Assembly: GCA_905235675.1 (NCBI GenBank)
Contig: CAJONC010000006.1
Coordinates: 62,001 to 126,000 of the forward strand
DNA length: 64,000 nucleotides
Direction: 5' to 3'
From: an uncultured Bacteroidales bacterium
Lineage (GTDB): Bacteria > Bacteroidota > Bacteroidia > Bacteroidales > UBA932
In this document: positions 10,543 through 19,691 of the stretch, piece after piece
Layout of the letters: each line of letters starts with the position of its first letter
Position numbering within the stretch: position 1 is the stretch's first letter
The notes under the pieces: model-generated
Database searches by the model: none
Told to the model about the DNA's origin: nothing
The model's input: only the letters and a program-made list of their open reading frames with translations
Translations under genes and position numbers: made by a program

Positions 10543-12411
10543 ATGCAGAACAGGTATGACATTATAGTTGTTGGCGGAGGACATGCCGGTTGTGAGGCTG
10601 CCATGGCTGCCGCAAATCTCGGAAGTTCCGTCCTTTTGCTTAGCATGGACTTTGAAGGTTTTGCGAGAATGAGCTGCAATCCGGCTGTGGGAGGAATTGC
10701 TAAAGGACAGATAGTCAAAGAGATAGATGCTCTTGGAGGATATACCGGCCTGGTTACTGACTCCACTACTTTGCAGTTCCGTATGCTCAATAAAAGCAAG
10801 GGACCGGCCATGTGGAGCCCTCGCGCCCAGTGCGATAAAAGAGAGTTTTCGGCAGTATGGCGTAATTTTCTCGAAACTAATTGTAAATTAGATATTTACA
10901 TTGATTCTGCGGTTTCTTTTCTCTTTGAGAATTCAAAAATCTGCGGAGTTTGTACCAGAACTGGGGCGATTTTTAAGTCTCAAGCCGTTGTTTTGACAGG
11001 CGGAACCTTTCTTGGAGGCAAAATCTTCATAGGCCGCACCCAGTTCGAAGGGGGAAGGATAGGGGAGAAGTCTTCCACCGGAATTACTGAACAACTTGCC
11101 GGGATGGGAATCAGGACAGGAAGAATGAAAACCGGAACCCCTCCGAGAATAGACATTTCATCAGTTGATATTTCTGTTCTTCCAAGGCAGGTAGGGGATG
11201 AGAATCCGGACAGTTTCAGTTTTCTGGATATTCCTTCTTCCGTTCAGTCTTCGGGAAAGCAGATGGATTGTTTCATTCTTCATACCAATCCCAAGGTTCA
11301 TGATATTCTCAGGACAGGTTTTGCCGATTCACCTATGTTTACAGGAATGATTCACGGCAAAGGTCCGAGATATTGTCCGAGCATTGAAGACAAGTTGAGG
11401 GTTTTTCCTGACAATGACGCTCACCAGTTGTTCCTCGAACCTGAGGGGAAGGATACTGCTGAGTATTACCTTCAGGGATTTTCTTCATCCTTGCCTTTAC
11501 AGGTTCAGATTGATGCCTTGCATGCCATCAAGGGATTGGAAAATGTCAAGATATTCAAACCGGCTTATGCTGTCGAATATGATTATTTCGATCCTTCGCA
11601 GCTTGATTATACACTTGAATCCAGGGTAGTGGAAAACCTTTACCTTGCAGGTCAGGTCAACGGTACTACCGGTTATGAAGAAGCTGCCGCACAAGGTCTG
11701 ATGGCAGGTATAAATGCCCATCTGAAGGTTCATGAAAAGGATGCCTTCGTGCTCGGTAGGGATGAGGCCTATATTGGAGTCCTGATAGATGATCTTATTA
11801 CCAAGGGCGTTGATGAGCCTTACAGAATGTTTACTTCACGGGCTGAATACAGGGTTCTTCTGCGTCAGGACAATGCCGATGAAAGGCTTACGGAGAGAAG
11901 TTATAAAATTGGCCTTGCTTCAGAAAAACGTTACGAACTTACTTCTCGCAAGTACGAACAGGTTGCAGCCCTGGAAAAATTTTGTGATACTAACAATATA
12001 ACTGCAAAACAGGCTAATTCTTATCTGGAATCTGTTGGATCTTCTGCTCTCGGGGACTCGAAAAAAATTTCGGAAGTGGCACTTCGTCCGGAAGTAAATC
12101 TTGGAGATTTACTGAAGGTTGTTCCACGTGGAACGCCGGACATTTCTGATTCAAAAGTTGTGGAATCCGTCGAAATTACCCTTAAATATCGCGGTTATAT
12201 TGACAGGGAACAGCGGATGGCAGAGAAACTTCACAGACTTGAAGATTTGAAAATCCCTGAAGATTTTGACTTTGAGAAAGTTTCAGGCCTTACCATAGAA
12301 TGCCGTCAGAAGCTTAAAACTTATGCTCCGAAAACCATAGCTCAAGCTTCGCGCATATCGGGTGTTTCTCCTTCCGATATTTCCGTTTTGCTTGTTTATT
12401 TTGGTAGGTAA
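10543..12411 (+). CDS. mnmG: tRNA uridine-5-carboxymethylaminomethyl modification enzyme MnmG
   Basis: [43 protein letters not shown]; start placed at MQNRYD rather than the ORF-track ATG at 10516. Confidence 0.97.
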   Translation: MQNRYDIIVVGGGHAGCEAAMAAANLGSSVLLLSMDFEGFARMSCNPAVGGIAKGQIVKEIDALGGYTGLVTDSTTLQFRMLNKSKGPAMWSPRAQCDKREFSAVWRNFLETNCKLDIYIDSAVSFLFENSKICGVCTRTGAIFKSQAVVLTGGTFLGGKIFIGRTQFEGGRIGEKSSTGITEQLAGMGIRTGRMKTGTPPRIDISSVDISVLPRQVGDENPDSFSFLDIPSSVQSSGKQMDCFILHTNPKVHDILRTGFADSPMFTGMIHGKGPRYCPSIEDKLRVFPDNDAHQLFLEPEGKDTAEYYLQGFSSSLPLQVQIDALHAIKGLENVKIFKPAYAVEYDYFDPSQLDYTLESRVVENLYLAGQVNGTTGYEEAAAQGLMAGINAHLKVHEKDAFVLGRDEAYIGVLIDDLITKGVDEPYRMFTSRAEYRVLLRQDNADERLTERSYKIGLASEKRYELTSRKYEQVAALEKFCDTNNITAKQANSYLESVGSSALGDSKKISEVALRPEVNLGDLLKVVPRGTPDISDSKVVESVEITLKYRGYIDREQRMAEKLHRLEDLKIPEDFDFEKVSGLTIECRQKLKTYAPKTIAQASRISGVSPSDISVLLVYFGR

Positions 12412-12420
12412 AACAGTGCT

Positions 12421-13014
12421 TTAAAGCATCTTTAGTGCCGATTTTATTATTTCTTCCACTGAAGAATCCGGCTTTGCCTTCAGAATCTGTTGAATAGCTT
12501 TTTGTACATTGGCTTTGTTGAATCCCAGCAGGACAAGAGCGGTGCTGGCCTCTTCTACAGTTTCGTTGCTTGCTACTGTGAACAGTGCGCTGGAGTCGCT
12601 TCCTCCGCCCTCGACTATTTTATCTTTCAATTCAAGGACAAGCCTTTGTGCCGTTTTAAGTCCTATACCCTTTACGGATTTGATAAGATTGACATTTTCG
12701 GATATTACAGCTTGCCTGAATTCGTCTGCCGATAGTGAGGACAGAACCATCCTCGCGGAAGCAGCACCCATTCCGGAAACACTTGTAATCAGCTGAAACA
12801 AAGCGCGTTCATCTTTATTTGCAAAGCCGTAGGTAACCTCGCTTCCGTCCCTGGTGTTTATCTGAGTCTGTACATATACCCTCGAACTGCCCTTGCCTTC
12901 AAGGAGTGCGTAAGTCTGAAGTGATATCTCAAAGCGGTAGCCGATACCGTTGTTGTCTATCACCACCTGAGTCGGAGTAAGTTCCTCGATTTTTCCGGAA
13001 ATATAATCTGTCAT
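12421..13014 (-). CDS. ruvA: Holliday junction branch migration protein RuvA
   Basis: MTDYISGKIEELTPTQVVIDNNGIGY; GIGLKTAQRLVLELKDK. Confidence 0.95.
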   Translation of the reverse strand: MTDYISGKIEELTPTQVVIDNNGIGYRFEISLQTYALLEGKGSSRVYVQTQINTRDGSEVTYGFANKDERALFQLITSVSGMGAASARMVLSSLSADEFRQAVISENVNLIKSVKGIGLKTAQRLVLELKDKIVEGGGSDSSALFTVASNETVEEASTALVLLGFNKANVQKAIQQILKAKPDSSVEEIIKSALKML

Positions 13015-13071
13015 TGCTTTTTGAATTACTTATCGCAAATGTAGTTAAAAATTGCTAATTTTGCTTGATTT

Positions 13072-14292
13072 ATGAATATTGAAGAAATACGATCCCAGTT
13101 CCCTCAGCTGAAGGAAAGAGTGTACGGCAAATCCCTGGTTTACCTTGACAATGCCGCAACCTCCCTCCGTCCTGTCAGTGTTGTGGAAAAGTGGGATGAA
13201 ATATCGCTGAAATACAATTCAAACCTTCACAGGGCAGTCCATCACACTGCCGTGGTTGCTACTGAGGAATACGAGTCCGCGCGGGAATCTGTCCGCGATT
13301 TTATAGGAGCCGAATCTTCCGATGAGATTGTGTTTACCTCTGGAACAACGCATTCTCTAAATCTTCTGGCGGCCTGCCTCGGAAACAGCCTGAAAGAGGG
13401 CGACGAGATAATAATTTCTGAAAGCGAGCATCATTCGAACATTGTTCCATGGCAACTTCTTTCTGAACGTAAAAATTTAAATATCAAGGTTTTACCTATT
13501 GATGACAACGGAAATTTACGTGTTGATATCCTGCCGTCTCTTCTTACGGAAAAAACCAGAATCTGCTGCGTAGCCCAGATTTCCAATGTTCTCGGAATTA
13601 TAAATCCTGTCGGGGAAATAATCCGTCTCTGTCATGCAAACGGGACTCTTGTAGTCCTTGACGGAGCCCAGGGCATAGTTCACGAAACGACAAATGTCAG
13701 GGACATTGACTGTGATTTCTATGTTTTTTCCGCGCATAAAATGTACGGAGCAAGCGGAGTCGGGGTGCTTTACGGCAAGCGGAACCTTCTTGAAAACATG
13801 CCGCCTTTTATGGGCGGAGGTGAGATGATAGAGAGCGTTTCCTGGACGCACACCACCTATGCTCCCATTCCGAGAAGGTTTGAGGCAGGTACCCAGAACA
13901 TTTCGGGCGTACCGGCGATAAAACCTGCCATTGAAATGGTTAAGATGCTAAGGGATAAGGAAATACAAGATAATTACAATGCCCTTGGCGCTTATGTTTA
14001 TACCGAACTCTCCAGGGAGGAAGGCGTAAGGCTGTTCGGAACGCCGTCCGATCCGTCACAGAAAATTCCCTTGTTTTCGATAGCGGTGGAAGGGGCTCAT
14101 CATGAGGACCTTGCCCTTATTCTCGACAAGATGGGAATAGCCACGAGGTCTGGACGTATGTGTGCGGATCCGCTTATGGACAGGCTTGGTGTCAGCGGCA
14201 TGCTCAGGGCTTCTTTCGCCCCGTACAATACAATGGAAGAAGCTGAATATTTTATCACCTGCCTAAGGAAGGCAATTAAAATGCTCAGGTAA
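13072..14292 (+). CDS. sufS: Cysteine desulfurase SufS
   Basis: YLDNAATSLRP; SAHKMYGASGVGVLYGK; RSGRMCADPLMDRLG. Confidence 0.95.
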   Translation: MNIEEIRSQFPQLKERVYGKSLVYLDNAATSLRPVSVVEKWDEISLKYNSNLHRAVHHTAVVATEEYESARESVRDFIGAESSDEIVFTSGTTHSLNLLAACLGNSLKEGDEIIISESEHHSNIVPWQLLSERKNLNIKVLPIDDNGNLRVDILPSLLTEKTRICCVAQISNVLGIINPVGEIIRLCHANGTLVVLDGAQGIVHETTNVRDIDCDFYVFSAHKMYGASGVGVLYGKRNLLENMPPFMGGGEMIESVSWTHTTYAPIPRRFEAGTQNISGVPAIKPAIEMVKMLRDKEIQDNYNALGAYVYTELSREEGVRLFGTPSDPSQKIPLFSIAVEGAHHEDLALILDKMGIATRSGRMCADPLMDRLGVSGMLRASFAPYNTMEEAEYFITCLRKAIKMLR

Positions 14293-14705
14293 TGGACAGT
14301 CTGGAAGAAGCGAAAAATGCCGTTATCGAAGAGTTTTCGATGTTCGACGAGTGGCTCGACAAATATGAATATCTCATCGACCTTGGCAAAAACCTCGAAG
14401 TGTTCCCCGTGGAACTAAAAACCGACGACAGGCTTATAAAAGGCTGCCAGTCAAGGGTGTGGCTCGATACCGAAGTCAAGAACGGGCGCTTGTTCTTCAG
14501 GGCGGACAGCGACGCCATCATCACCAAAGGAATTATCTCCCTACTTATTTCCGTATACAACGGCCGGACTGCGGAGGAAATCAGCAGCGACAATTTTGAT
14601 TTTATAGAGAAGATAGGACTCAGGGAAAACCTTTCTCCAACGCGGGCGAACGGGCTTGTGTCCATGATACAAACAATACGGCAGGAGGCCGGGAAAAATG
14701 TCTGA
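14292..14705 (+). CDS. sufE: SufE family Fe-S assembly protein
   Basis: KYEYLIDLGKNL, IKGCQSRVWLDTE. Confidence 0.92.
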   Translation: MDSLEEAKNAVIEEFSMFDEWLDKYEYLIDLGKNLEVFPVELKTDDRLIKGCQSRVWLDTEVKNGRLFFRADSDAIITKGIISLLISVYNGRTAEEISSDNFDFIEKIGLRENLSPTRANGLVSMIQTIRQEAGKNV

Positions 14706-15060
14706 ACAGAACAGCGAAATACTTACTCCCGACGACGTGAAGGAACTCGCGCCTCTTTACGATGCGGTAATTCTGGCGCTCAAACAGGTTTACGACCCTG
14801 AAATTCCCGTCAACATCTACGACCTTGGACTTGTCTACGAACTGAATATCAACAAGTCGCACGAGGTTTACATCAAGATGACGTTTACGGCGCCCAACTG
14901 CCCCATGGCGGACGAAGTGATAGGGGAAGTTCAGCACAGCGTGGAACTCACACCGGGAGTGAGCAGGTGTGAAATTGAAATGACGTTCGATCCGGTATGG
15001 GACCGCAGCATGCTCTCGGATGAGGCTCGCATCGCCCTTGGAATGGATCCTGATTTTTAA
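14698..15060 (+). CDS. SufT / MIP18-family (DUF59) Fe-S assembly factor
   Basis: LKQVYDPEIPVNIYDLGLVYELNI; MTFTAPNCPMADEVI. Confidence 0.9.
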   Translation: MSEQNSEILTPDDVKELAPLYDAVILALKQVYDPEIPVNIYDLGLVYELNINKSHEVYIKMTFTAPNCPMADEVIGEVQHSVELTPGVSRCEIEMTFDPVWDRSMLSDEARIALGMDPDF

Positions 15061-15067
15061 CAGAATA

Positions 15068-15493
15068 ATGGCAGACCTTTATCTTGCAATCGGCAGCAAT
15101 ATAGGCGCACGGAAGGCAAACATCATGTCTGCGCTGAGTTTTTTGAACGGATATTTCGGCCGCTACGACGCGCTTTCGGAAATAGTCGAGACCGAGGCGA
15201 TAGGTTTTGAAGGACCGGCGTTCCTGAATTGCGTAGCCCGTTACAATACAAGGAAGCGTCCGGAAACCATTCTGAGCGTCTGCAAGGAGATAGAAAAACG
15301 CATGGGCCGCACCGATAGCCCCCAATATGCTCCGGACGGCAGCCGTATATATCACAACCGCATAGTGGACGTGGATATCCTGCTTTATGGCAAGATAAAA
15401 ATGAACACCCCCGAACTTACCATTCCGCATCCCCAGGTGGAGGAAAGGCCTTTTATCAAACCCTTGCTCGGGCAGGTAATGAAAAATGTTTAA
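15068..15493 (+). CDS. folK: 2-amino-4-hydroxy-6-hydroxymethyldihydropteridine diphosphokinase
   Basis: MADLYLAIGSNIGAR; SRIYHNRIVDVDILLYG; TIPHPQVEERPFIKPLL; start at ATG 15068. Confidence 0.93.
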   Translation: MADLYLAIGSNIGARKANIMSALSFLNGYFGRYDALSEIVETEAIGFEGPAFLNCVARYNTRKRPETILSVCKEIEKRMGRTDSPQYAPDGSRIYHNRIVDVDILLYGKIKMNTPELTIPHPQVEERPFIKPLLGQVMKNV

Positions 15494-15519
15494 ATTTGTA
15501 AAATTAAGATAACAGAGAT

Positions 15520-17058
15520 ATGACACAAGACGAACTTTTCAAGATTCTGGTTGCGCATTGCAAAGAGTATGGTTTCATCTTCCCTTCCAGCGAAATCTAC
15601 GACGGCCTCGGGGCCGTGTACGATTACGGCCAGCTGGGTGTGGAACTCAAGAATAATATCAAGAACTACTGGTGGCTGTCCATGGTGCGTCTTCATGAGA
15701 ATATCGTCGGTATAGACGCTTCCATCTTCATGCATCCCAACACCTGGGTGGCTTCAGGGCACGTGGCCGCATTCAACGACCCGCTCATCGACAACCGCGA
15801 CTCCAAGAAGCGCTACCGTGCAGACGTCCTCATCGAGGATTATCTCGCCAGGATAGAGGAAAAGATAAACAAGGAGGTGGAGAAAGGCCGCAAGCGCTTC
15901 GGCGAAGCCTTTGACGAGGCCAAATTCCGCGAGACCAACCCTAACGTCCTGCGCGAAAAAGCACACTACGAAGAGGTTCACAACCGCTATGTGGCCGCCG
16001 AGCAGGCCAACGACCTCGCTGAATACAAGCAGATCATCCTCGACTGCGGCATAGTCTGCCCTATTTCCGGCACGAAGAACTGGACCGACGTGCGCCAGTT
16101 CAACCTTATGTTCAGCACCCAGTTCGGATCTACCGGAGAAGGCGCCAACACCGTCTATCTCCGTCCCGAGACGGCCCAGGGCATCTTCGTGGACTATATC
16201 AACGTGCAGAAAACCGGCCGCATGAAGGTTCCTTTCGGCATCGCGCAGATTGGCAAGGCCTTCCGCAACGAGGTGGTGGCCCGCCAGTTCATCTTCCGCA
16301 TGCGCGAATTCGAGCAGATGGAAATGGAATTCTTCTGCAAGCCCGGCACCGAGATGGAATGGTTCGAGCAATGGAAGGAATTCCGCATGAAATGGCACAG
16401 GAACCTTGGCATGGGAGATGAAAACTACCGCTTCCACGACCACGAAAAACTCGCGCACTACGCCAACGCCGCAACCGACATAGAGTTCAACTTCCCCTTC
16501 GGATTCAAGGAGCTTGAAGGCATACACAGCCGCACCGACTTCGACCTTGGCAACCATCAGAAACTCTCAGGGAAGAAACTCCAGTACTTCGACAGCGAGA
16601 CGGGCGAAAGCTACGTTCCCTACTGCGTCGAGACCTCCATCGGCGTCGACCGCATGTTCCTCGCGGTGCTCAGCCACGCATACCGCAACGAACAGCTCGA
16701 AAACGGCGAAAGCCGCGTGGTCCTCAGCATCCCCGCCCCCCTCGCGCCCGTCAAGGCCGCCGTCCTGCCCCTCGTGAAGAAGGACGGCCTGCCCGAACTC
16801 GCACAGACGGTCATGAATGAGCTTAAATACGATTTCAACTGCCAGTACGAAGAAAAAGACAGCATAGGCAAGCGTTACCGCCGCCAGGACGCTATCGGAA
16901 CCCCGTTCTGCATCACCGTCGACCATCAGAGTCTCGAAGACAACTGCGTGACCGTGCGCGACCGCGACACCATGACACAGGAGCGCGTGCCCATAGCCGA
17001 ACTCCATTCCATGATAGACAAAAAAGTCTCGCTCAGCAATCTCCTGAAAAATCTTTAA
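15520..17058 (+). CDS. glyS: Glycine--tRNA ligase
   Basis: class II aaRS; YRADVLIEDYL; TVYLRPETAQGIFVDYINVQ; IGKAFRNEV. Confidence 0.96.
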   Translation: MTQDELFKILVAHCKEYGFIFPSSEIYDGLGAVYDYGQLGVELKNNIKNYWWLSMVRLHENIVGIDASIFMHPNTWVASGHVAAFNDPLIDNRDSKKRYRADVLIEDYLARIEEKINKEVEKGRKRFGEAFDEAKFRETNPNVLREKAHYEEVHNRYVAAEQANDLAEYKQIILDCGIVCPISGTKNWTDVRQFNLMFSTQFGSTGEGANTVYLRPETAQGIFVDYINVQKTGRMKVPFGIAQIGKAFRNEVVARQFIFRMREFEQMEMEFFCKPGTEMEWFEQWKEFRMKWHRNLGMGDENYRFHDHEKLAHYANAATDIEFNFPFGFKELEGIHSRTDFDLGNHQKLSGKKLQYFDSETGESYVPYCVETSIGVDRMFLAVLSHAYRNEQLENGESRVVLSIPAPLAPVKAAVLPLVKKDGLPELAQTVMNELKYDFNCQYEEKDSIGKRYRRQDAIGTPFCITVDHQSLEDNCVTVRDRDTMTQERVPIAELHSMIDKKVSLSNLLKNL

Positions 17059-17068
17059 ATCACGGATT

Positions 17069-18037
17069 ATGAGAAAGTTCCATATTCTTCTCCTCGCCCT
17101 TGCGGCCTCGCTTGCGTGCCTGCAGTCCTGTTCGGAAACTCCGGAGCCTCTCAGCAGGGCCGAGCGTATTGCACGTGAAATCCAGGATCCGAATTCGGAT
17201 TACGTGGTGGTAATCTGCCATCGCGGCGACTGGCGAAACTTCCCCGAGAACTCGATACTTGCCATAGAAAATATAATCAAGTTCGGGGCGGACATGATGG
17301 AACTGGATCTCAAGATGACCAAGGACTCTGTCCTGGTGCTATGCCACGACGATTCCGTTATACGTACCACCAATTTCCGCTCCGTTTTCCGTAACGAACC
17401 CGGAAAGAGCGCCCTGGTAAGCGACCTTACCCTCGAAGAAATCCGCCGTTTGAGCCTTAAAAGGGCCCAGGGCGCGATTATAGACACCCTGCGGATGCCA
17501 ACCCTGCGCGAAGCTCTCGAGTGCTGCAAAGGGCGTATCTGCGTGAATGTGGACCAGGGATACGAGTATTACGACCAGGTGCTCGCGCTGACCGAGGAAC
17601 TGGGCGTGACCGACCAGATTCTTATCAAGGGGAAGAAGCCCATCGAAGTGGTTGCTGCCCACGAGGCCAAATATGAGCACAATATGATGTATATGCCCAT
17701 CGTGGACATCCAGCAGCCCAGGGGGATAGAACTTTTCAACTCTTATCTCGAACAGGGCGTGGTGCCGCTTGCCTACGAAGTCTGCTGGCAGCGCGACAAC
17801 GGCGACTTTGAAGAAGCTTGCCGCAAGATTATAGCCCAGGGCTCTAAAGTCTGGGTGAATACGCTCTGGCCGACGCTCTGCGGAGGGCACGGGAATGATG
17901 ACGATGCGGCATATCTGTCCGACGACCCCGGCAAGGTATACGGAAAATATCTCGAAAACGGAGTGTCGATGATTCAGACCGACAGGCCGGAACTTCTTGT
18001 CCGCTGGCTTGAGAAACAGGGCAGGCACACTTTATAG
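17069..18037 (+). CDS. Glycerophosphodiester phosphodiesterase family lipoprotein
   Basis: lipobox LACLQSC; CHRGDWRNFPENSILAIENIIKFGADMMELDLKMTKDSVLVLCHDD. Confidence 0.9.
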   Translation: MRKFHILLLALAASLACLQSCSETPEPLSRAERIAREIQDPNSDYVVVICHRGDWRNFPENSILAIENIIKFGADMMELDLKMTKDSVLVLCHDDSVIRTTNFRSVFRNEPGKSALVSDLTLEEIRRLSLKRAQGAIIDTLRMPTLREALECCKGRICVNVDQGYEYYDQVLALTEELGVTDQILIKGKKPIEVVAAHEAKYEHNMMYMPIVDIQQPRGIELFNSYLEQGVVPLAYEVCWQRDNGDFEEACRKIIAQGSKVWVNTLWPTLCGGHGNDDDAAYLSDDPGKVYGKYLENGVSMIQTDRPELLVRWLEKQGRHTL

Positions 18038-18040
18038 CTT

Positions 18041-19030
18041 ATGGCTGAAAATTTTGCAGATTTAGGAAAAAACGAGGCCCTGCGCCGCCTGTACGAGGGT
18101 TCGCCTTTCGTGCAGGGCGCTCCTGCCGCACATAAGCTGTTCCTTGAAGGAATAGATTTCAACCTTGTATATTTCCCCCTCAAGCACCTCGGGCACAAGG
18201 CTGTGACCGCGGTTACCGGCGAACTGCTTGCACAGATGCAGCACCCCGAAAGCCTTTCCGTGGTGCTCGGCGTAAGCTCCAAGCTGGACTACCCCCAGGT
18301 TGAGGAACTCTGGGGAGGCATTGTCGCCGCGGCTAAGGAATATGGCTACAAGAAGGTGGATTTCGACCTTCAACCTTCGCAGAACGGTCTGTGCATAAGC
18401 CTGGCGGCCTCAGGGCAGAGGCTCAAGCTTACCGAAGTCCGCCGTCCCAAGGCCCACAGCAAGGATCTTCTCTGCGTCAGCGGACGGCTCGGCGCCGCGT
18501 ACCTTGGAATGAGGGTGATGGAGCGGGAGCTCGAGAGATTCAACAAGGGAGAATCCGACCGGAAGGAAATGGAGCAGTACCGGATGCAGGTGGGCGCCTA
18601 TCTCAAGCCCGAACTCGATGCGTCCATAGTAAGCAGGCTCGAGGATGCCGAAATCATACCTTCCGCGGGGGTGCTGATAACCCACGGACTGGCCGATGCG
18701 GTGAAGAGAATTTCAGCCGAAACCGGCCTTGGTGCAAAGGTTTATGCCGACAGGATTCCCTTTGAGGGCAATTCTTTTGAACTGGGGAGAAAACTTGATT
18801 TAGACCCTATCTCTGCCGCCATGAATGGTGGGGAGGACTACCAGCTGCTGTTCTCTGTGCCCATCCTTTACCTCGAAAAATTCCGCCGCGATTTCCAGAC
18901 CTTCGATATAATCGGGCACCTTGCTCAGGAAGATGTTGGCACCGTCCTTGTAACACCGGAGGGAGTCGAACTTCCGCTGCGTGCGCAGGGCTGGAAGGAC
19001 GAAGACGAAAACGATATGGAACAAGAATAA
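18041..19030 (+). CDS. ThiL-like (PurM-fold) protein with degenerate metal-binding motifs
   Basis: LFLEGIDFNLVYFPLKHLGHKAVTAV and MNGGEDYQLLFSV are ThiL-like, but expected GDDAA, TTDM and SD(I/L)xAMG aspartates are absent. Confidence 0.75.
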   Translation: MAENFADLGKNEALRRLYEGSPFVQGAPAAHKLFLEGIDFNLVYFPLKHLGHKAVTAVTGELLAQMQHPESLSVVLGVSSKLDYPQVEELWGGIVAAAKEYGYKKVDFDLQPSQNGLCISLAASGQRLKLTEVRRPKAHSKDLLCVSGRLGAAYLGMRVMERELERFNKGESDRKEMEQYRMQVGAYLKPELDASIVSRLEDAEIIPSAGVLITHGLADAVKRISAETGLGAKVYADRIPFEGNSFELGRKLDLDPISAAMNGGEDYQLLFSVPILYLEKFRRDFQTFDIIGHLAQEDVGTVLVTPEGVELPLRAQGWKDEDENDMEQE

Positions 19031-19035
19031 AAAAG

Positions 19036-19686
19036 ATGAAAAAACTTATTGCAATTATCGCGGCCATGATGCTGGTAGCATCCGCCGCCAACGCCCAGAG
19101 CGGCCTACTCGGAAAGATTCTGGGCGGATCCTCAAGTGAATCTTCCGTCGCCAACGCTGCCGGAAACGTGCTCGAGTCCGTGCTTGGAACAGTCCTCTCG
19201 CAGACGGTCACCATTTCCCTGCCCGGAACCTGGACCTATGCAGGAATCGCTTCGGCCATCGAAACTGAAAACACTCTCACCACCCTCGCCGCAGGCGCCT
19301 ACAAGGAGAATCTTGAAAACAAGCTCGACGGATATCTCCAGAAGATAGGTATCGTTCCCGGCGTAGCCACCATCACCTTCAACTCCGACAACACTTTTGC
19401 CATTGCAACAGGGAAAAAGACCATTGCCACAGGAACTTACACCTATGAGAACAAGGTGATTGACATGAAGTTCGGCAAGGTTTACAACTATCTTACCATG
19501 ACCGGCACCGTCACCGCCTCCACTTCCGGATGCCAGATACTCTTCGATGCCGACAAGTTCCTTGAATTCGCGAAGAAAGCCGTAAAGGTGGTCGGCGCCA
19601 AGTCCTCCAGCTCAACCCTCAGCACCATCGCAGGCCTCACGGAGCAACTTTCCGGCCTGAAGCTCGGGTTTGACATGAAGAAATAG
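19036..19686 (+). CDS. DUF4923-like secreted lipocalin-type protein
   Basis: signal peptide plus GTWTYAGIASAIETENTL and IVPGVATITFNSDNTFAI typical of Bacteroidales DUF4923. Confidence 0.7.
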   Translation: MKKLIAIIAAMMLVASAANAQSGLLGKILGGSSSESSVANAAGNVLESVLGTVLSQTVTISLPGTWTYAGIASAIETENTLTTLAAGAYKENLENKLDGYLQKIGIVPGVATITFNSDNTFAIATGKKTIATGTYTYENKVIDMKFGKVYNYLTMTGTVTASTSGCQILFDADKFLEFAKKAVKVVGAKSSSSTLSTIAGLTEQLSGLKLGFDMKK

Positions 19687-19691
19687 CCTTT

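Noticed and set aside
13072-15493. sufS-sufE-sufT-folK order considered as unusual
   Set aside because: Gene families are ordinary and adjacency is plausible; not enough to call novel without synteny data.
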